NCBI RefSeq assembly: GCF_023566055.1
Contig: NZ_JALIQP010000007.1
Coordinates: 168,710-232,709, forward strand
Length of the DNA: 64,000 nt
Direction of reading: 5' to 3'
DNA from: Halosolutus amylolyticus
GTDB taxonomy: Archaea; Halobacteriota; Halobacteria; Halobacteriales; Natrialbaceae
The translations under genes were made by a program, and so were the position numbers. The notes beneath the pieces were generated by a model. It was not told the origin of the DNA, searched no databases, and saw nothing but the letters and a program-made list of their open reading frames with translations. Below are positions 18,487 to 27,360 of this stretch, in pieces. Position 1 is the first letter of the stretch, and the number at the start of each line of letters is the position of its first letter.

Positions 18487-18687
18487 CGGCGGCTCCCAGT
18501 GTGGTCGGGAGACGAGCGGTGTCGCGGTCCCGGTACCGCGGCTGTGGTCTGGATTGTGGCCGCTCCCGCTGTCGAGTGAGCGCGGGGGTGGGTCCTGGTG
18601 TGTCCCGCATCGCGTCACAGGCTCCTGGGAGCAGCGATCCGATACGTTCTTTGCTGACACGCCACTACCGCTGGCAACCGCGATCGC

Positions 18688-19280
18688 ATGAGCAAGTACG
18701 ACGATCTGTTCGCCGCGACGGCACCGGACGAGAGCGTCTTCGCCGACAAAGCCGTCCTCGACCCACTGGCCGAGCCCGCCGAAATCTACGCCCGCGAGAG
18801 CCAGGAACGCGAATTGGCGACCATCCTGAACGGCGTCCACGAGGGGTATCTGCCGCCGACGGTGTCGATCTACGGCCCGCCCGGTACCGGGAAGACGCTC
18901 ACGACGCGGCGGGTCTGCCGGGAGTTCGCGGCGCGCCACGACGCCGTGGCCGTCGAGTACGTCAACATGAAGGAGTGCCGGACGCTCTTTTCGGCGGCCA
19001 ACGAGATCCTCTTCGAACTCACGGGCGAGCGCAAGAAAGCCTACGCCGGGCTCGACGGCGTCTTCGCCGCGATCTGGGCCGCCCTGGCCGACTACCCCGC
19101 CTGGACCGTCCTGCTCTTGGACGAGATCGATCACCTCCGCCAGGACGTGAACTACGATCCGAACGACTTCTTCTACCGGCTGCTCCGCGGCGAAGGCAAA
19201 CGCAAACGCGGCATCGACCTCTCGTTATGGCTCCTGAGCAACGAGTTGCTCGAGGTCGATCTGCGGCTGGAGAGCCGCGT
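18688..19280 (+). pseudogene. Truncated Orc1/Cdc6 family replication initiator
   Basis: Starts MSKYDDLFAATAPDESVF and carries a good ATPase region: YGPPGTGKTLTTRR (Walker A) and TVLLLDEIDHL (Walker B), then LSLWLLSNELLEVDLRLESRV where sensor 1 and the following helix are expected. After residue about 198 homology stops, and the frame runs on into unrelated text to 19443. The C-terminal lid and winged-helix domains are absent, so origin binding is lost. GC content and codon use are richer than in the intact cdc6 at 27426, indicating a different source. Confidence 0.8.
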
Positions 19281-19282
19281 CG

Positions 19283-19513
19283 ATCGCGCTCCTCCGTGCT
19301 GGGGAGGCAGATCCAGACGCTATCCGTGCGCAGTCCGATCGGCTCCAGCAGGCACTGGACGATGCCAGCCCCGAAGTCCGGGCGAACGTCTGTGCGCTCG
19401 TTGCGAGCTCCGAAGCGCCGGTGCCTATCGAAAAGTTGCGTGAACTACGGGAGGACGATCTCGATGAGACGGTCAAAGATCGCGCTTCGTGGGCGATCCA
19501 GCGGTTGTCGTAG
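19283..19513 (+). pseudogene. HEAT-repeat-like protein tail fused to cdc6 remnant
   Basis: In the frame +1 relative to the cdc6 fragment, from about 19283, the text reads IALLRAGEADPDAIRAQSD and later SPEVRANVCALVASSEAP up to the stop at 19511-19513. It looks like the C-terminal repeats of a HEAT/armadillo-like protein. There is no own start codon. The abrupt change within a few bases of the cdc6 homology points to an illegitimate recombination joint. Confidence 0.5.
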
Positions 19514-19563
19514 AATCGCCAGAGAACCGATCTGTTCGCACACCCGTACGCGATTCCAGCTGA

Positions 19564-19836
19564 TTACTCTGCTATCTCTTCGTATTTATCGAGGATCGCA
19601 AGACCCCGCTCCAAGAGCGGCTCAATCGTGGGGCTCCAACAGTCGCACTTCAGCCGCTTGTCGTGCCAATCCTGTCCGCCTTTTCCTCGCCAGACGCCGT
19701 ACAGCGTTACCTTCGGGAGTTCCGGAACGCCGAACGGGATGGCCAGAATGTATAGGGTATCGCGAATGTCGGACCAGGAACCATCGAGCGTGGTCGGGGA
19801 GTCGATCAGCAGGAGATTACCAGAAATTTGTCGGTA
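19564..19836 (-). pseudogene. Unrecognised gene fragment
   Basis: About 90 open codons without a start codon, bounded upstream by a TGA. It reads GNLLLIDSPTTLDGSWSDIR, then LPKVTLYGVWRGKGGQDWHD, CDCWSPTIEPLLERGLAIL, and ends KYEEIAE. The smooth, acidic haloarchaeal text and a competing short frame upstream (19806-20024) suggest a frameshifted gene that has lost its 5' part. I do not recognise the family. Confidence 0.4.
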
Positions 19837-19999
19837 TCAAAGACCATGGCGAGTCCCGACGACGTTTTTTGCCCTGGGATCATGCACAGGATACCCTTGG
19901 GGACTTCTCTTAATTTCGGATAATATAATTTATCCCTACATTCTTGGGAAGTTGGGGAGATATTTTTAATGTCTGTAGTCGCAATTTCCAGATGTACAA

Positions 20000-20395
20000 A
20001 TGCCGGCCGCCGCAGGACTTTCAAATTTCATCGAAGGTAGTGAAGAGTATCTGTCTGATCAGAGTTCGGAAACTTGGGATTCTCATCAACCACAGGCTTG
20101 GCCTGCCGAGACGGGTAGAGAATCCGAGATAGATGTCTCCACTGCTGTCCAGTCGAATTGTCAATCCCAGACAGAAAACAGGTACCCGGAAAACTGGGAT
20201 ATTTTACGCCGACAAGCATACAAACGCGACGAATACCGGTGTCGAAACTGCGGGGCCGGTGGAGGGCCCCATGGCAATGTTGAGTTACATGCGCACCATA
20301 TTGTTCCTCTTTCGTGTGGCGGAACCAACGCTCTTAGTAACCTCTCAACGCTTTGCTCAACGTGTCACGGACTCATTCACGATCATATGGATTAG
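20000..20395 (+). CDS. HNH endonuclease
   Basis: 131 residues. The C-terminal half (about 80-131) is a complete HNH nuclease fold: YRCRNCGAGGGPHG with the first zinc Cys pair, ELHAHHIVPLSCGGTN with the catalytic His pair, and LSTLCSTCHGLIH with the second Cys pair and final His. The N-terminal half is Ser/Gln/Glu-rich and probably disordered. Such proteins occur in restriction, phage packaging and mobile elements. Here the next genes include two PD-(D/E)XK nuclease-like proteins, so a defence role is possible but unproven. Confidence 0.88.
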   Translation: MPAAAGLSNFIEGSEEYLSDQSSETWDSHQPQAWPAETGRESEIDVSTAVQSNCQSQTENRYPENWDILRRQAYKRDEYRCRNCGAGGGPHGNVELHAHHIVPLSCGGTNALSNLSTLCSTCHGLIHDHMD

Positions 20396-20454
20396 ATCGG
20401 AATTTCGGAAACGACCCAACGAAGTCTATATCGCTTTCGTCCGACGGATCTCGT

Positions 20455-20688
20455 ATGTCGCCAGAGGAACCCCAAGCTGTCCTCCACGACTACCTCGAGG
20501 ATATCGACCGTATCCCCCAGCGATTAGCACACAAACACAGCTGTAGGTCATCTGTAGTCGGCTTCCGTCGACAAGGATGAGAGGTCTTTCCTCACGAGAC
20601 AGATACACCGGCAACCTACGAGATCGATCGAAGTGGGCAGGTGCACCAGATTGGAATTGTCTGGAGGCAACGTGATCTCGAAGAGTAG
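20455..20688 (+). pseudogene. Small protein gene with one in-frame TGA
   Basis: ATG at 20455 opens 41 codons (MSPEEPQAVLHDYLEDIDRI...), then TGA at 20578-20580, then 35 more codons in the same frame (EVFPHETDTPATYEIDRSGQ ... WRQRDLEE) to a TAG at 20686-20688. The text on both sides is acidic and haloarchaeal in style, so TGA probably replaced a TGG (Trp) codon. I do not recognise the family. Confidence 0.45.
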
Positions 20689-20814
20689 GTCCACTACGCC
20701 ATCATTATCTCGACCAAGTGAACCCTCTCTATTGACTTCTACCTCCCGAGATTGACTTCACGAGCTATCTGTAAGAGATCGTTCTTCTCTCGAGGACTTT
20801 GCTTGAGAGGCCTT

Positions 20815-21174
20815 CTATATCGTCTTCTGGTTGTACGCCTTGTGGCTAACTAGATTGAGAGCGATTGCTAATGACGCAACGATCCACCATTCTGGACCAA
20901 AAGCAAATCCCCATGCAAAAGAGGCTAGTATACCCACCAAGCCGAGTAATTGGCATATCATGGCTATCCATGACTCCAATGACTTTGCCGGGATGATTAG
21001 CAGCAGACCAGGAAGCCCCGGCATGAGTGACAGTGCAACCAAGACAGTAATCCAATCAAGGACATGCCAACTGGGAGTCGCTATATGATATAGTGTTACC
21101 GCCTGATTCACCACAATAGCCAAATAAATAATAAGAAGAAGATATCCGAGAAGCTCATACTCTCTCGTATCCAT
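20815..21174 (-). CDS. Four-helix membrane protein, unknown
   Basis: 119 residues from the ATG at 21172-21174 (MDTREYELLGYLLL). The frame extends upstream but would overlap the preceding gene, so this start is preferred. Four hydrophobic segments: residues about 8-30, 38-62, 68-92 and 95-112 (WWIVASLAIALNLV). It lies 10 nt downstream of a small zinc-finger gene on the same strand, so the two likely form an operon. No family recognised. Confidence 0.6.
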   Translation of the reverse strand: MDTREYELLGYLLLIIYLAIVVNQAVTLYHIATPSWHVLDWITVLVALSLMPGLPGLLLIIPAKSLESWIAMICQLLGLVGILASFAWGFAFGPEWWIVASLAIALNLVSHKAYNQKTI

Positions 21175-21184
21175 CTCGATCTGT

Positions 21185-21418
21185 TCAGAAGTCGATCTCA
21201 GCGTCGATCTTCGGAAGATCGTTCTTCTTCCGCCAACACGGAATGCAGTCGCCCTTTTGGAGATACGTTGGTGGATAGAGCCTCTCGCATGACGTACACC
21301 GGCCTTCGACAATTTGCGCCCTATCGGCACCTACTTCTTCTGCTACTCGTTTGTCGATCTCCATTGTCCGCTCCATGACGTCCTCCATCCTCAGCATCCG
21401 TCTAGTGAACTCATCCAT
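21185..21418 (-). CDS. Small zinc-finger protein, unknown
   Basis: 77 residues. The N-terminal half is amphipathic helix (MDEFTRRMLRMEDVMERTME). The C-terminal half has CTSCERLYPPTYLQKGDCIPC, two CxxC pairs expected to bind one zinc ion. First gene of a two-gene unit with the membrane protein downstream. No recognised family. Confidence 0.6.
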   Translation of the reverse strand: MDEFTRRMLRMEDVMERTMEIDKRVAEEVGADRAQIVEGRCTSCERLYPPTYLQKGDCIPCWRKKNDLPKIDAEIDF

Positions 21419-21459
21419 AGTAGACCTATTCAGATCTGTTCAATAAATAGCTGACCTAT

Positions 21460-21814
21460 CGGTATCAAGTCAGACAGACTGAGAGCCCGCTCTCCACTCG
21501 ATCGCCCCCATCACACGGCCAATCTCGGGGCAGATGGGTCTGGTGGGCAAGACGGGTCTCTCCCGACGAAAAGTCTTGACAGACTCTCGGGGGCGGTTTC
21601 GCTGAACCAAATTTGGTACCACGGCTACCCCAACGAAATCCATCTGTTTATCTGCAAGAAATACTCATCAGACGTGGTCTACTACGCGATCAAGGTCTAT
21701 GAGGCAGACGACCCGCTATCGATCCTACAGAAGAGAGGGTTCGCGCAAGGCCGCGTCCTCGAGTGTCTGTCCTACTTGAAACTGATCCACGGAGACGATC
21801 TGTCCAGTGAATAG
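21460..21814 (+). pseudogene. Unrecognised fragment without start codon
   Basis: An open stretch ending at a TAG at 21812-21814. The 3' part reads LNQIWYHGYPNEIHLFICKK, then DVVYYAIKVYEADDPLSILQ and FAQGRVLECLSYLKLIHGDD, well-formed protein text. No ATG or GTG is found in frame after the upstream TGA near 21455, so the 5' end is probably missing. Unknown family. Confidence 0.35.
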
Positions 21815-21912
21815 GTCTGGTCTCCCGAAGATGTATAGTCGAACTATGGATAAGGATACAATATTTCATCTTCGCCGATGTTACTAAGTCGCAATCATAC
21901 CATCGATATATT

Positions 21913-23163
21913 ATGTCGGAAGATGACCGGAGCTCGCCGGAGATGCTGGGACTGCTTCGGGAAGTGCGAGACAACAGTACGAATATTTTCGAGATATTGG
22001 ACCTTGAGGATCACGAGAAGCGATTAACCCGATATCTGGCGTGGCTCTTGAATCCTGACGCGAGCCACGATGCAGACACCATCTTTCTGGAATCATTCTT
22101 GGCCTGTTTTGAACTCGAGCTGAATGGCCAAAACGTCGATATTCGGTATTTGGAGACGTTCGATACTGCTGATTACGGCCAGAAGGAAGTTGATATAGTT
22201 ATCGAGACTGAGATCCAAGTGATTGGAGTCGAGATCAAGACTACTCACACCGAACACCGGAGAAAGTTCGAGGAGGAGGCCGCAACACTCGAAGAATATG
22301 GACATGAAAACGAGAAGGGGATAGTAGAGATGCTCTATCTCCCTCATCTCGAGTCAGAGAAGCGGAAAGCCGAATTTGCTGATCGTGTTGCCACCTGGGG
22401 TGCGGTTCTTGCCGCCCTCAATGACCACCGAGGTGAGTTGAAAACGCCTCATGAGATCGCGTTATTTGACGACTTCAGGACGAACATCGAAGACCACGTA
22501 ATCAAGAAGAACGTATCCTTTTCCAAGAAGACAGAGTTCTATCTGAAGTATAAGGACTATCTGAAGGACTTCGAGATCGATGTCGGCCCGGACAGTTTCA
22601 GAAACGATCGTAAGGAAATCTACAACCACCTTTGGAACTGGTACACTGAGAACTACGAGACATGGAATGGGCAATTCAACCGATCTCGTAAGTTCAGCAA
22701 GAACACACGATACGTCCGGCTCTACAAGGACAGTTGGCATCTGAGCGAAGAGAACAGTGGTCGACCGGAAATCACTCTGGAAATCCAGGGGACTGAGAAC
22801 CGATTGAGTTGGTACGATGGCTATGGTCCTGAGGGAGAATACCGTCCAACCGCCCCCCACTTTGAGATGACGGTCGCACTAAATGACGACTCAGAAGACC
22901 AAACACGCCGAACACAGTATCTCGATTATCTCGGCGAAGAAGAGAGGGACGCGTTGGAAAATGCCGGGTTTAGACATATCGGCGAGTGGTTGGAAGAGCT
23001 GGGGTCAGAGGCGTCCTACAACAGGTTCCATATGTTCTCCAAGATTGTCAAAATCGACTTCGATAGGCCAAATCATACAGTAGAAGGACTGAAGAACGGT
23101 CTAGGTGCCTTTGTGGCACTGGAGGATTCGATCGACAACTTCGCGAGCAATTACCAACCCTGA
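21913..23163 (+). CDS. PD-(D/E)XK nuclease family protein
   Basis: 416 residues. The N-terminal 130 residues match the PDDEXK_4 (PF14281) pattern: EKRLTRYLAWLLNPDASHDAD (helix with conserved Asn-Pro), ...GQKEVDIVIETEIQVIGVEIKT, where VDIVI (Asp) and EIK (Glu-x-Lys) form the nuclease core. The rest is alpha/beta with no domain I recognise. Such proteins are common in mobile and defence regions. A long possible 5' leader (AT-rich, 21840-21912) precedes it. No partner methylase is seen. Function beyond probable nuclease fold is unknown. Confidence 0.8.
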   Translation: MSEDDRSSPEMLGLLREVRDNSTNIFEILDLEDHEKRLTRYLAWLLNPDASHDADTIFLESFLACFELELNGQNVDIRYLETFDTADYGQKEVDIVIETEIQVIGVEIKTTHTEHRRKFEEEAATLEEYGHENEKGIVEMLYLPHLESEKRKAEFADRVATWGAVLAALNDHRGELKTPHEIALFDDFRTNIEDHVIKKNVSFSKKTEFYLKYKDYLKDFEIDVGPDSFRNDRKEIYNHLWNWYTENYETWNGQFNRSRKFSKNTRYVRLYKDSWHLSEENSGRPEITLEIQGTENRLSWYDGYGPEGEYRPTAPHFEMTVALNDDSEDQTRRTQYLDYLGEEERDALENAGFRHIGEWLEELGSEASYNRFHMFSKIVKIDFDRPNHTVEGLKNGLGAFVALEDSIDNFASNYQP

Positions 23164-23435
23164 GCCCCTGCAACTAGTGGCAAATCCTTGGCGCCCGTAT
23201 TCCCTAGTATGGAGGCGCTTTGAGGAATTAGAGTATTTGTTGGATATGCACCTGAACCAGGTAGGGTGTTCTATGTACCGTTCGACGATGCTGGGTCATC
23301 TTAAGCGGTGACGTTTATTCCACGGGATCAATTGAGCGATATCAATGCCGAGCGGGCAAATTTAGCTGATCATCTGATAAGGAAGCTTCCTTGTCCTGTG
23401 GTCCGTCAAACTCAACCGATCTAGTTAGGCAGTCC
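23164..23435. other. No gene seen
   Basis: About 270 nt between convergent genes. Only short frames; nothing recognised. Confidence 0.5.
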
Positions 23436-23786
23436 TCACAATTTATCGGTAAACATCATCGCTAGCCCGATCAGAAACATCAACGTCAGAAATGAGCCGA
23501 GTTCGGCGAACGGAGCCGGGATAAGATGGGAAATAATCCCGGGGACGCCGAACCAGAGCACAAACCCGACGACAACAACTCCGAAGGTGTACTTGACGTT
23601 CCAGTACTTTGCTTTCGTATAGATTCCAAGAAGAATGACCCCAGTTAGGCCAACATAGATCATCCCTGCTTCTTGTCCACCATAGACCACTCTCATCACC
23701 CCAACGAGTACCAAGAGCGCAACGGACGGGATGGCGAATTCTTCGATCGCTCGTGAGATTCCATCGAAGAGTGAGGGGGCAGCCAT
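23436..23786 (-). CDS. Membrane protein, unknown
   Basis: 116 residues with four hydrophobic segments, for example residues 17-32 (IPSVALLVLVGVMRVVYGG), 38-55 (MIYVGLTGVILLGIYTKA), 60-80 and 90-112 (ELGSFLTLMFLIGLAMMF). No recognised domain. It sits between two nuclease-like genes, transcribed toward the first of them. Downstream of the PD-(D/E)XK gene at 23933-25153 on the same strand, so cotranscription is possible across a 146-nt gap. Confidence 0.6.
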   Translation of the reverse strand: MAAPSLFDGISRAIEEFAIPSVALLVLVGVMRVVYGGQEAGMIYVGLTGVILLGIYTKAKYWNVKYTFGVVVVGFVLWFGVPGIISHLIPAPFAELGSFLTLMFLIGLAMMFTDKL

Positions 23787-23932
23787 ACAGACAATATGTA
23801 CCCTATTCTAATAAGTCTGTTAGTGGTAAGGTAATGAAAATCGTACAGTCAATACCGACTACAAGAAGTGTCTTGAGGTTATACGGGACGTATCGATTCT
23901 TGAGACCCACAGAATCCATATCTGAATAGATA

Positions 23933-25153
23933 CTAATCGAAGTTGGGTTGGTAGTTCGGATAGAAAATGTGCTGGCGACTTTGCCCCAGGCCTTGCTTGT
24001 CATCGGATAGAAACGTGATTCGGTGGAAGTAGTTTAATTCATCAGCTATTGTCTCGACTGCGTCTTGCTGGTTGAGTGTGTCCAGTTTGAACTCTCTCGT
24101 CAATATTATCCGTGAGAGTCCCCTCGCGTCTGTTTCCCGAGTCAACATTCTCTCGAACTCATCAATGTCTCCTAGGTATTCACGAACTTCTTCAGCGCTT
24201 TTCAACCGATATCGTTCCCGAAGTGTTCCTGTGCCCTCCAGTATCTCAAACTCCTCTTCAGACCACAATTCGGCGATCTCATCGCTGTGACGCTCGAAGG
24301 AGTCCCTGTGATCTGGGTTTTTGGATGGGCGGATCTGGTATCCGACTCGGATCAGACCTTTCGGACGACGAAGTAGAACAAACAGGTGGGGTTTCTCTCG
24401 TCCAGTCGGTTGTCCCTCTAGATTGAAGGCATACCACAGTGAGGGCTTGTTGTACTTCCACGTCTTGCTGAGGAGGTTGTCAGATTGACCACCGTAATGG
24501 TGTAGGTCATCAAATTCTAATGAGTTAGATATATGAGAACAAACGTCTTTGACAAGCCGTGAGAAATTTTCATAGAGTCGATCTGTCTCTTGATATCCCT
24601 CGATACACTCTTCTGATGTTGTCTCGAACCCCCGAAAATGAGCGTTTCCTTCTTGACGAAGCATCTCAACCGTCTCGGAGACTAGACTTTCACCGATTGA
24701 ACTGAATTGATCTTCACTGAGTTGTTGCGACAGTGATCGTTGGATGTGTTTCCACGATATCCAGTAAACATCGATATTGAGATCATCCAAGTATGATGGA
24801 CGAGACGGATGTGCCGTCAGAAGAACGATGTAGTTTTCTCCCTCTCGATGTTGTTCGAGTTCGTTGTACTCGTTTTTGAGTTGCTCTGTTGGCTCTTGCT
24901 GTCTGCGTTTTGCTTCTATAAGCACAGTCTGGCCATCAGCATCGTCAATGAGGACATCTGGCTCCTTCGATCCGGTTGGAAACGTTTCGTGAAGTGTGTA
25001 TTCTAACTCGCCAGTGAGAACAATCCCGATGTCCTTGAAGATGTGATTAACGTGTTCGGTCGGTAAGTGCCGAAGCGTACCCCCGAACACCTTCGTTGTC
25101 ATGTGGTCTTCATTCTCAAATTCACCAACCATAACTTCTGCATTTCTAACCAA
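23933..25153 (-). CDS. PD-(D/E)XK nuclease-like protein, second type
   Basis: 406 residues (start may instead be Met-8, MVGEFENED, 25132). Around residues 55-90 it has GSKEPDVLIDDADGQTVLIEAKRR, a PD...E-x-K nuclease core of the restriction-endonuclease-like superfamily; LKNEYNELEQHREGENYIVLLTAHPS follows as in related DUF4263-like or Card1-like proteins. The remaining 250 residues are mixed alpha/beta. It differs from the nuclease at 21913 in the spacing of the core and in sequence. Clustering with HNH and PDDEXK proteins suggests anti-invader function. No methylase or sensor domain recognised. Confidence 0.72.
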   Translation of the reverse strand: MVRNAEVMVGEFENEDHMTTKVFGGTLRHLPTEHVNHIFKDIGIVLTGELEYTLHETFPTGSKEPDVLIDDADGQTVLIEAKRRQQEPTEQLKNEYNELEQHREGENYIVLLTAHPSRPSYLDDLNIDVYWISWKHIQRSLSQQLSEDQFSSIGESLVSETVEMLRQEGNAHFRGFETTSEECIEGYQETDRLYENFSRLVKDVCSHISNSLEFDDLHHYGGQSDNLLSKTWKYNKPSLWYAFNLEGQPTGREKPHLFVLLRRPKGLIRVGYQIRPSKNPDHRDSFERHSDEIAELWSEEEFEILEGTGTLRERYRLKSAEEVREYLGDIDEFERMLTRETDARGLSRIILTREFKLDTLNQQDAVETIADELNYFHRITFLSDDKQGLGQSRQHIFYPNYQPNFD

Positions 25154-25343
25154 TAGTCAAGTAGTTATGGAACTTGGTAGGCTCGTCAAGTGAGATAGAG
25201 TCGCTTCCGTTCTGACCCACATCTGTCTGCTTGTTAGTGAGAGATCAAAAACAGAAAGTGGGTATCGCAACCTGATAATAGCACAAACGACTGCGGTTAC
25301 CCAAAGTATAGTAAATATGAGGGTTAGTTTCGTATGGCTAATC

Positions 25344-25616
25344 ATGACACAGACTACCCAAAGGGGCACGGGAGCAATGGCCAAGAACCAGACCACAGTC
25401 TACGATCCAGAGAATCCACCCAGCATTACGATTATAAAGACGATCGCTGAACAGGAAGGCGTCGATTCGACAGAACTCGATCTCAGACTCTACGACTATC
25501 TCAATCCAGACGCACTCGATAACGTGATGGAGTCAAACGAGGTCGAGGTCACAGTCTCAATTGTCGAATATGATATTCAGGTCGTTGATTCCGATATAAT
25601 ATGTATTCTCGAGTGA
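25344..25616 (+). CDS. HalOD1 output domain protein
   Basis: About 90 residues. PPSITIIKTIAEQEGVDSTE and LRLYDYLNPDALDNVMESNE match the small HalOD1 domain (PF18545) that haloarchaea use as a stand-alone module or C-terminal output of signalling proteins. Start set at ATG 25344 (MTQTTQRG); MAKNQ at 25377 is an alternative. Its ligand or partner is unknown. It is transcribed divergently from the nuclease gene. Confidence 0.75.
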   Translation: MTQTTQRGTGAMAKNQTTVYDPENPPSITIIKTIAEQEGVDSTELDLRLYDYLNPDALDNVMESNEVEVTVSIVEYDIQVVDSDIICILE

Positions 25617-25645
25617 ATTGTAATAAATCACTCTTCACTGTATTA

Positions 25646-25786
25646 GGCCGTGTTTAGACGCAGAAACAATCGGCTCTCACGCGTTGTTCTCTACATACGA
25701 AACTGGACCGTGAGGTGGTTATCACCGTATTCTGGTTAGACGAAGGGACTCCTGACTCGTCCATTCAGGGGCATCTAAACAAGGCC
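25646..25786. mobile_element. MITE-like element with 8-bp target duplication
   Basis: 141 bp bounded by 16-bp inverted repeats (GGCCGTGTTTAGACGC at the left; right end reads GGCCTTGTTTAGATGC on the other strand), 14 of 16 matching. It is flanked by perfect 8-bp direct repeats CTGTATTA at 25638-25645 and 25787-25794. It has no coding capacity, so a transposase acting in trans must have moved it. A related element is at 59607-59850. Confidence 0.8.
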
Positions 25787-25794
25787 CTGTATTA

Positions 25795-26058
25795 TAAAGA
25801 ACTGCTGGAGGACGGCAAGGTTTCCCATACCTGATAATGAACTGTCTTTATATTTAAAAGCGGGTAGGACGTGACGTTGTTGCGCCATACATAGTAATAG
25901 CAAGCATGGCGTTGTAGAACAGATCGCTAGCAATCTCGGAATAGCTGAATGATCTGCCTATAAGCTCTATCAGCAGATGTACGAAGGTGTTCGCGTTGTG
26001 TTTTGTGCACCTGAACAGGGTGCAGGCACGTCAGAGAAGCTGCCTGCGTGAAAACTCA
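25795..26058. other. No gene seen; orphan TATA-like box
   Basis: A strong TATA-like stretch (TTTATATTTAAAA, about 25848-25860) points right with no long frame for 200 nt. A short inverted repeat TGCACC/GGTGCA lies at 26006-26024. It may be a long leader of the gene at 26059 or a small RNA. Confidence 0.3.
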
Positions 26059-26214
26059 ATGAAACAGCGAACGACACCTACTCCAAAACATCGAAAGACA
26101 GCGTGTTTGAATCCAGCATGCGAAAACCTAACATCGACAGTGTACTGCTCGCCAGCCTGTGCGATTTCCCACCAGGATCAGGTTCGACTCGAGATCAAGA
26201 AGGTCCAATCATGA
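26059..26214 (+). CDS. Small zinc-finger protein (51 aa)
   Basis: 51 residues from the ATG at 26059 (MKQRTTPTPKHRKTACLNPA). ACLNPACENLTSTVYCSPAC has two Cys pairs spaced as in a one-zinc ribbon. Its TGA overlaps the next ATG as ATGA (26211-26214), so translation of the two genes is coupled. Small zinc-ribbon proteins of this type are common on haloarchaeal plasmids. Role unknown. Confidence 0.55.
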   Translation: MKQRTTPTPKHRKTACLNPACENLTSTVYCSPACAISHQDQVRLEIKKVQS

Positions 26215-26588
26215 TTCTCGAGGTCCAGCAGACTCGAGGACACCACGTTGTACTCGGCGTCGACGAAGAGTTCTGCGAGACAGTTGTCTCGGCCTGTGAG
26301 CTTCGAGGAGAGTGGTTTGAAACACACGGTGACAACGAGATCGGCAATCGACTCGATGCAATCGCAACGATCTGGATGGTCGGACGTCGGCATGGGCGTG
26401 TCCACACTCGAGCTGCATGGCTGGCTCTTGCTGCTGACGCCTGTGAATGGTACGCTCAATCCCTGCAAAGAACTCGAGAGTATGAACTTGTTCGTCGAGC
26501 GAAAGATGCTCGTCGTCACCTCAAAAGTGTGCTCCGGGAGCATCAACGGATGAACGGTCGCAACTACCAACTCAGAACGAGAAGGTAG
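26211..26588 (+). CDS. Conserved-looking helical protein, unknown
   Basis: 125 residues from the ATG overlapping the previous stop. Starts MILEVQQTRGHHVVLGVDEE; mostly helical and charged, with an Arg-rich end (RRAKDARRHLKSVLREHQRM), so nucleic-acid contact is conceivable. Not recognised. The gene is followed by the first of three GTTACCCCAC inverted repeats and then the origin-like region, suggesting it belongs to the replicon module. Confidence 0.55.
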   Translation: MILEVQQTRGHHVVLGVDEEFCETVVSACELRGEWFETHGDNEIGNRLDAIATIWMVGRRHGRVHTRAAWLALAADACEWYAQSLQRTREYELVRRAKDARRHLKSVLREHQRMNGRNYQLRTRR

Positions 26589-26654
26589 TCTCACTGCCTC
26601 GGGGTGCTAATAGCGGAAATACTGGAAACAGTGGTGCCTCTTGGTGGTACTCGA

Positions 26655-26694
26655 GTTACCCCACATGAGATTGAAATTTCATTTGTGGGGCAAC
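26655..26694. repeat. GTTACCCCAC inverted repeat, copy 1
   Basis: GTTACCCCAC (26655-26664) and GTGGGGCAAC (26685-26694) with a 20-nt spacer; one mismatch between arms. Same layout as copies at 28746-28786 and 30500-30540. Confidence 0.75.
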
Positions 26695-26953
26695 CCACAC
26701 CAAGATTGTCTCCATTGGAATCCTATCGCTTGTCTGTACTGGTTTTGCCGCTAACTATCGACGAATTAGCTATAGTTAACCAACGAAAGACAGTTCGCCC
26801 AGCGTATGTTGGTTAATCACATCGATTGAATAGACCTCATGCGCAATTTGAACCACTGGAGGGAGACTATAAGCAGATCTCTACCAATTTGTTCCTGGAA
26901 CATCCCCTAGAAAACGCACCCCTATCGACTTGTTTTTCGCAATTTGCGATCAG

Positions 26954-27339
26954 ACACCACCGATTCAATCGTAACGAAATTAGTGATTCCTCCGCCACAC
27001 GAGACTACACAGAAGCATAGCAAGAGACACAGAGAGACACCACCCATTCAAACGTTTTCACCGGAAAAACACTCTGGATGTCAGTCCGACACCCACCACC
27101 TATTCAAACGTTTGGAGTAGATAGGCGCGCTTTCGTAACGGTTCTCATTTAAATCCATCCTCAAAAAAGGATATTAGATAGAACACACCACCCATTCAAT
27201 CGTTACTAGGGTACTAGCAGTGCGGATTTGGTTATCACCGATCTATAATAAATCTAGCCCAGTCACTAGACCCTCATTCGACGAAATGCCAGTAGTGAGG
27301 TTCTCTCTCGCCATAAAACGATTGAATCAGTGGTGTCTC
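26954..27339 (+). other. Replication-origin-like region with Orc-box iterons
   Basis: Four direct copies of a box with consensus ACACCACCNATTCAAWCGTT occur at 26954-26975, 27037-27057, 27094-27113 and 27185-27206, and one inverted copy at 27316-27339. The intervening sequence is AT-rich. Boxes in opposite orientation around an AT-rich segment next to an orc1/cdc6 gene are the usual plan of haloarchaeal origins. A further box lies beyond the gene at 28695-28714. Confidence 0.75.
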
Positions 27340-27360
27340 TCTCCTCTACTATCGATCGAA

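Noticed and set aside
18276..19913. 545-codon open frame on the plus strand
   Set aside because: It crosses the cdc6 fragment in the wrong frame, is extremely Arg-rich and has no motif; a shadow of GC-rich coding sequence apart from its short zinc-ribbon stretch near 18391-18486.
26954..27339. CRISPR array
   Set aside because: Repeats are only about 20 bp, imperfect, irregularly spaced, one is inverted, and they lie next to orc1; they are origin boxes.
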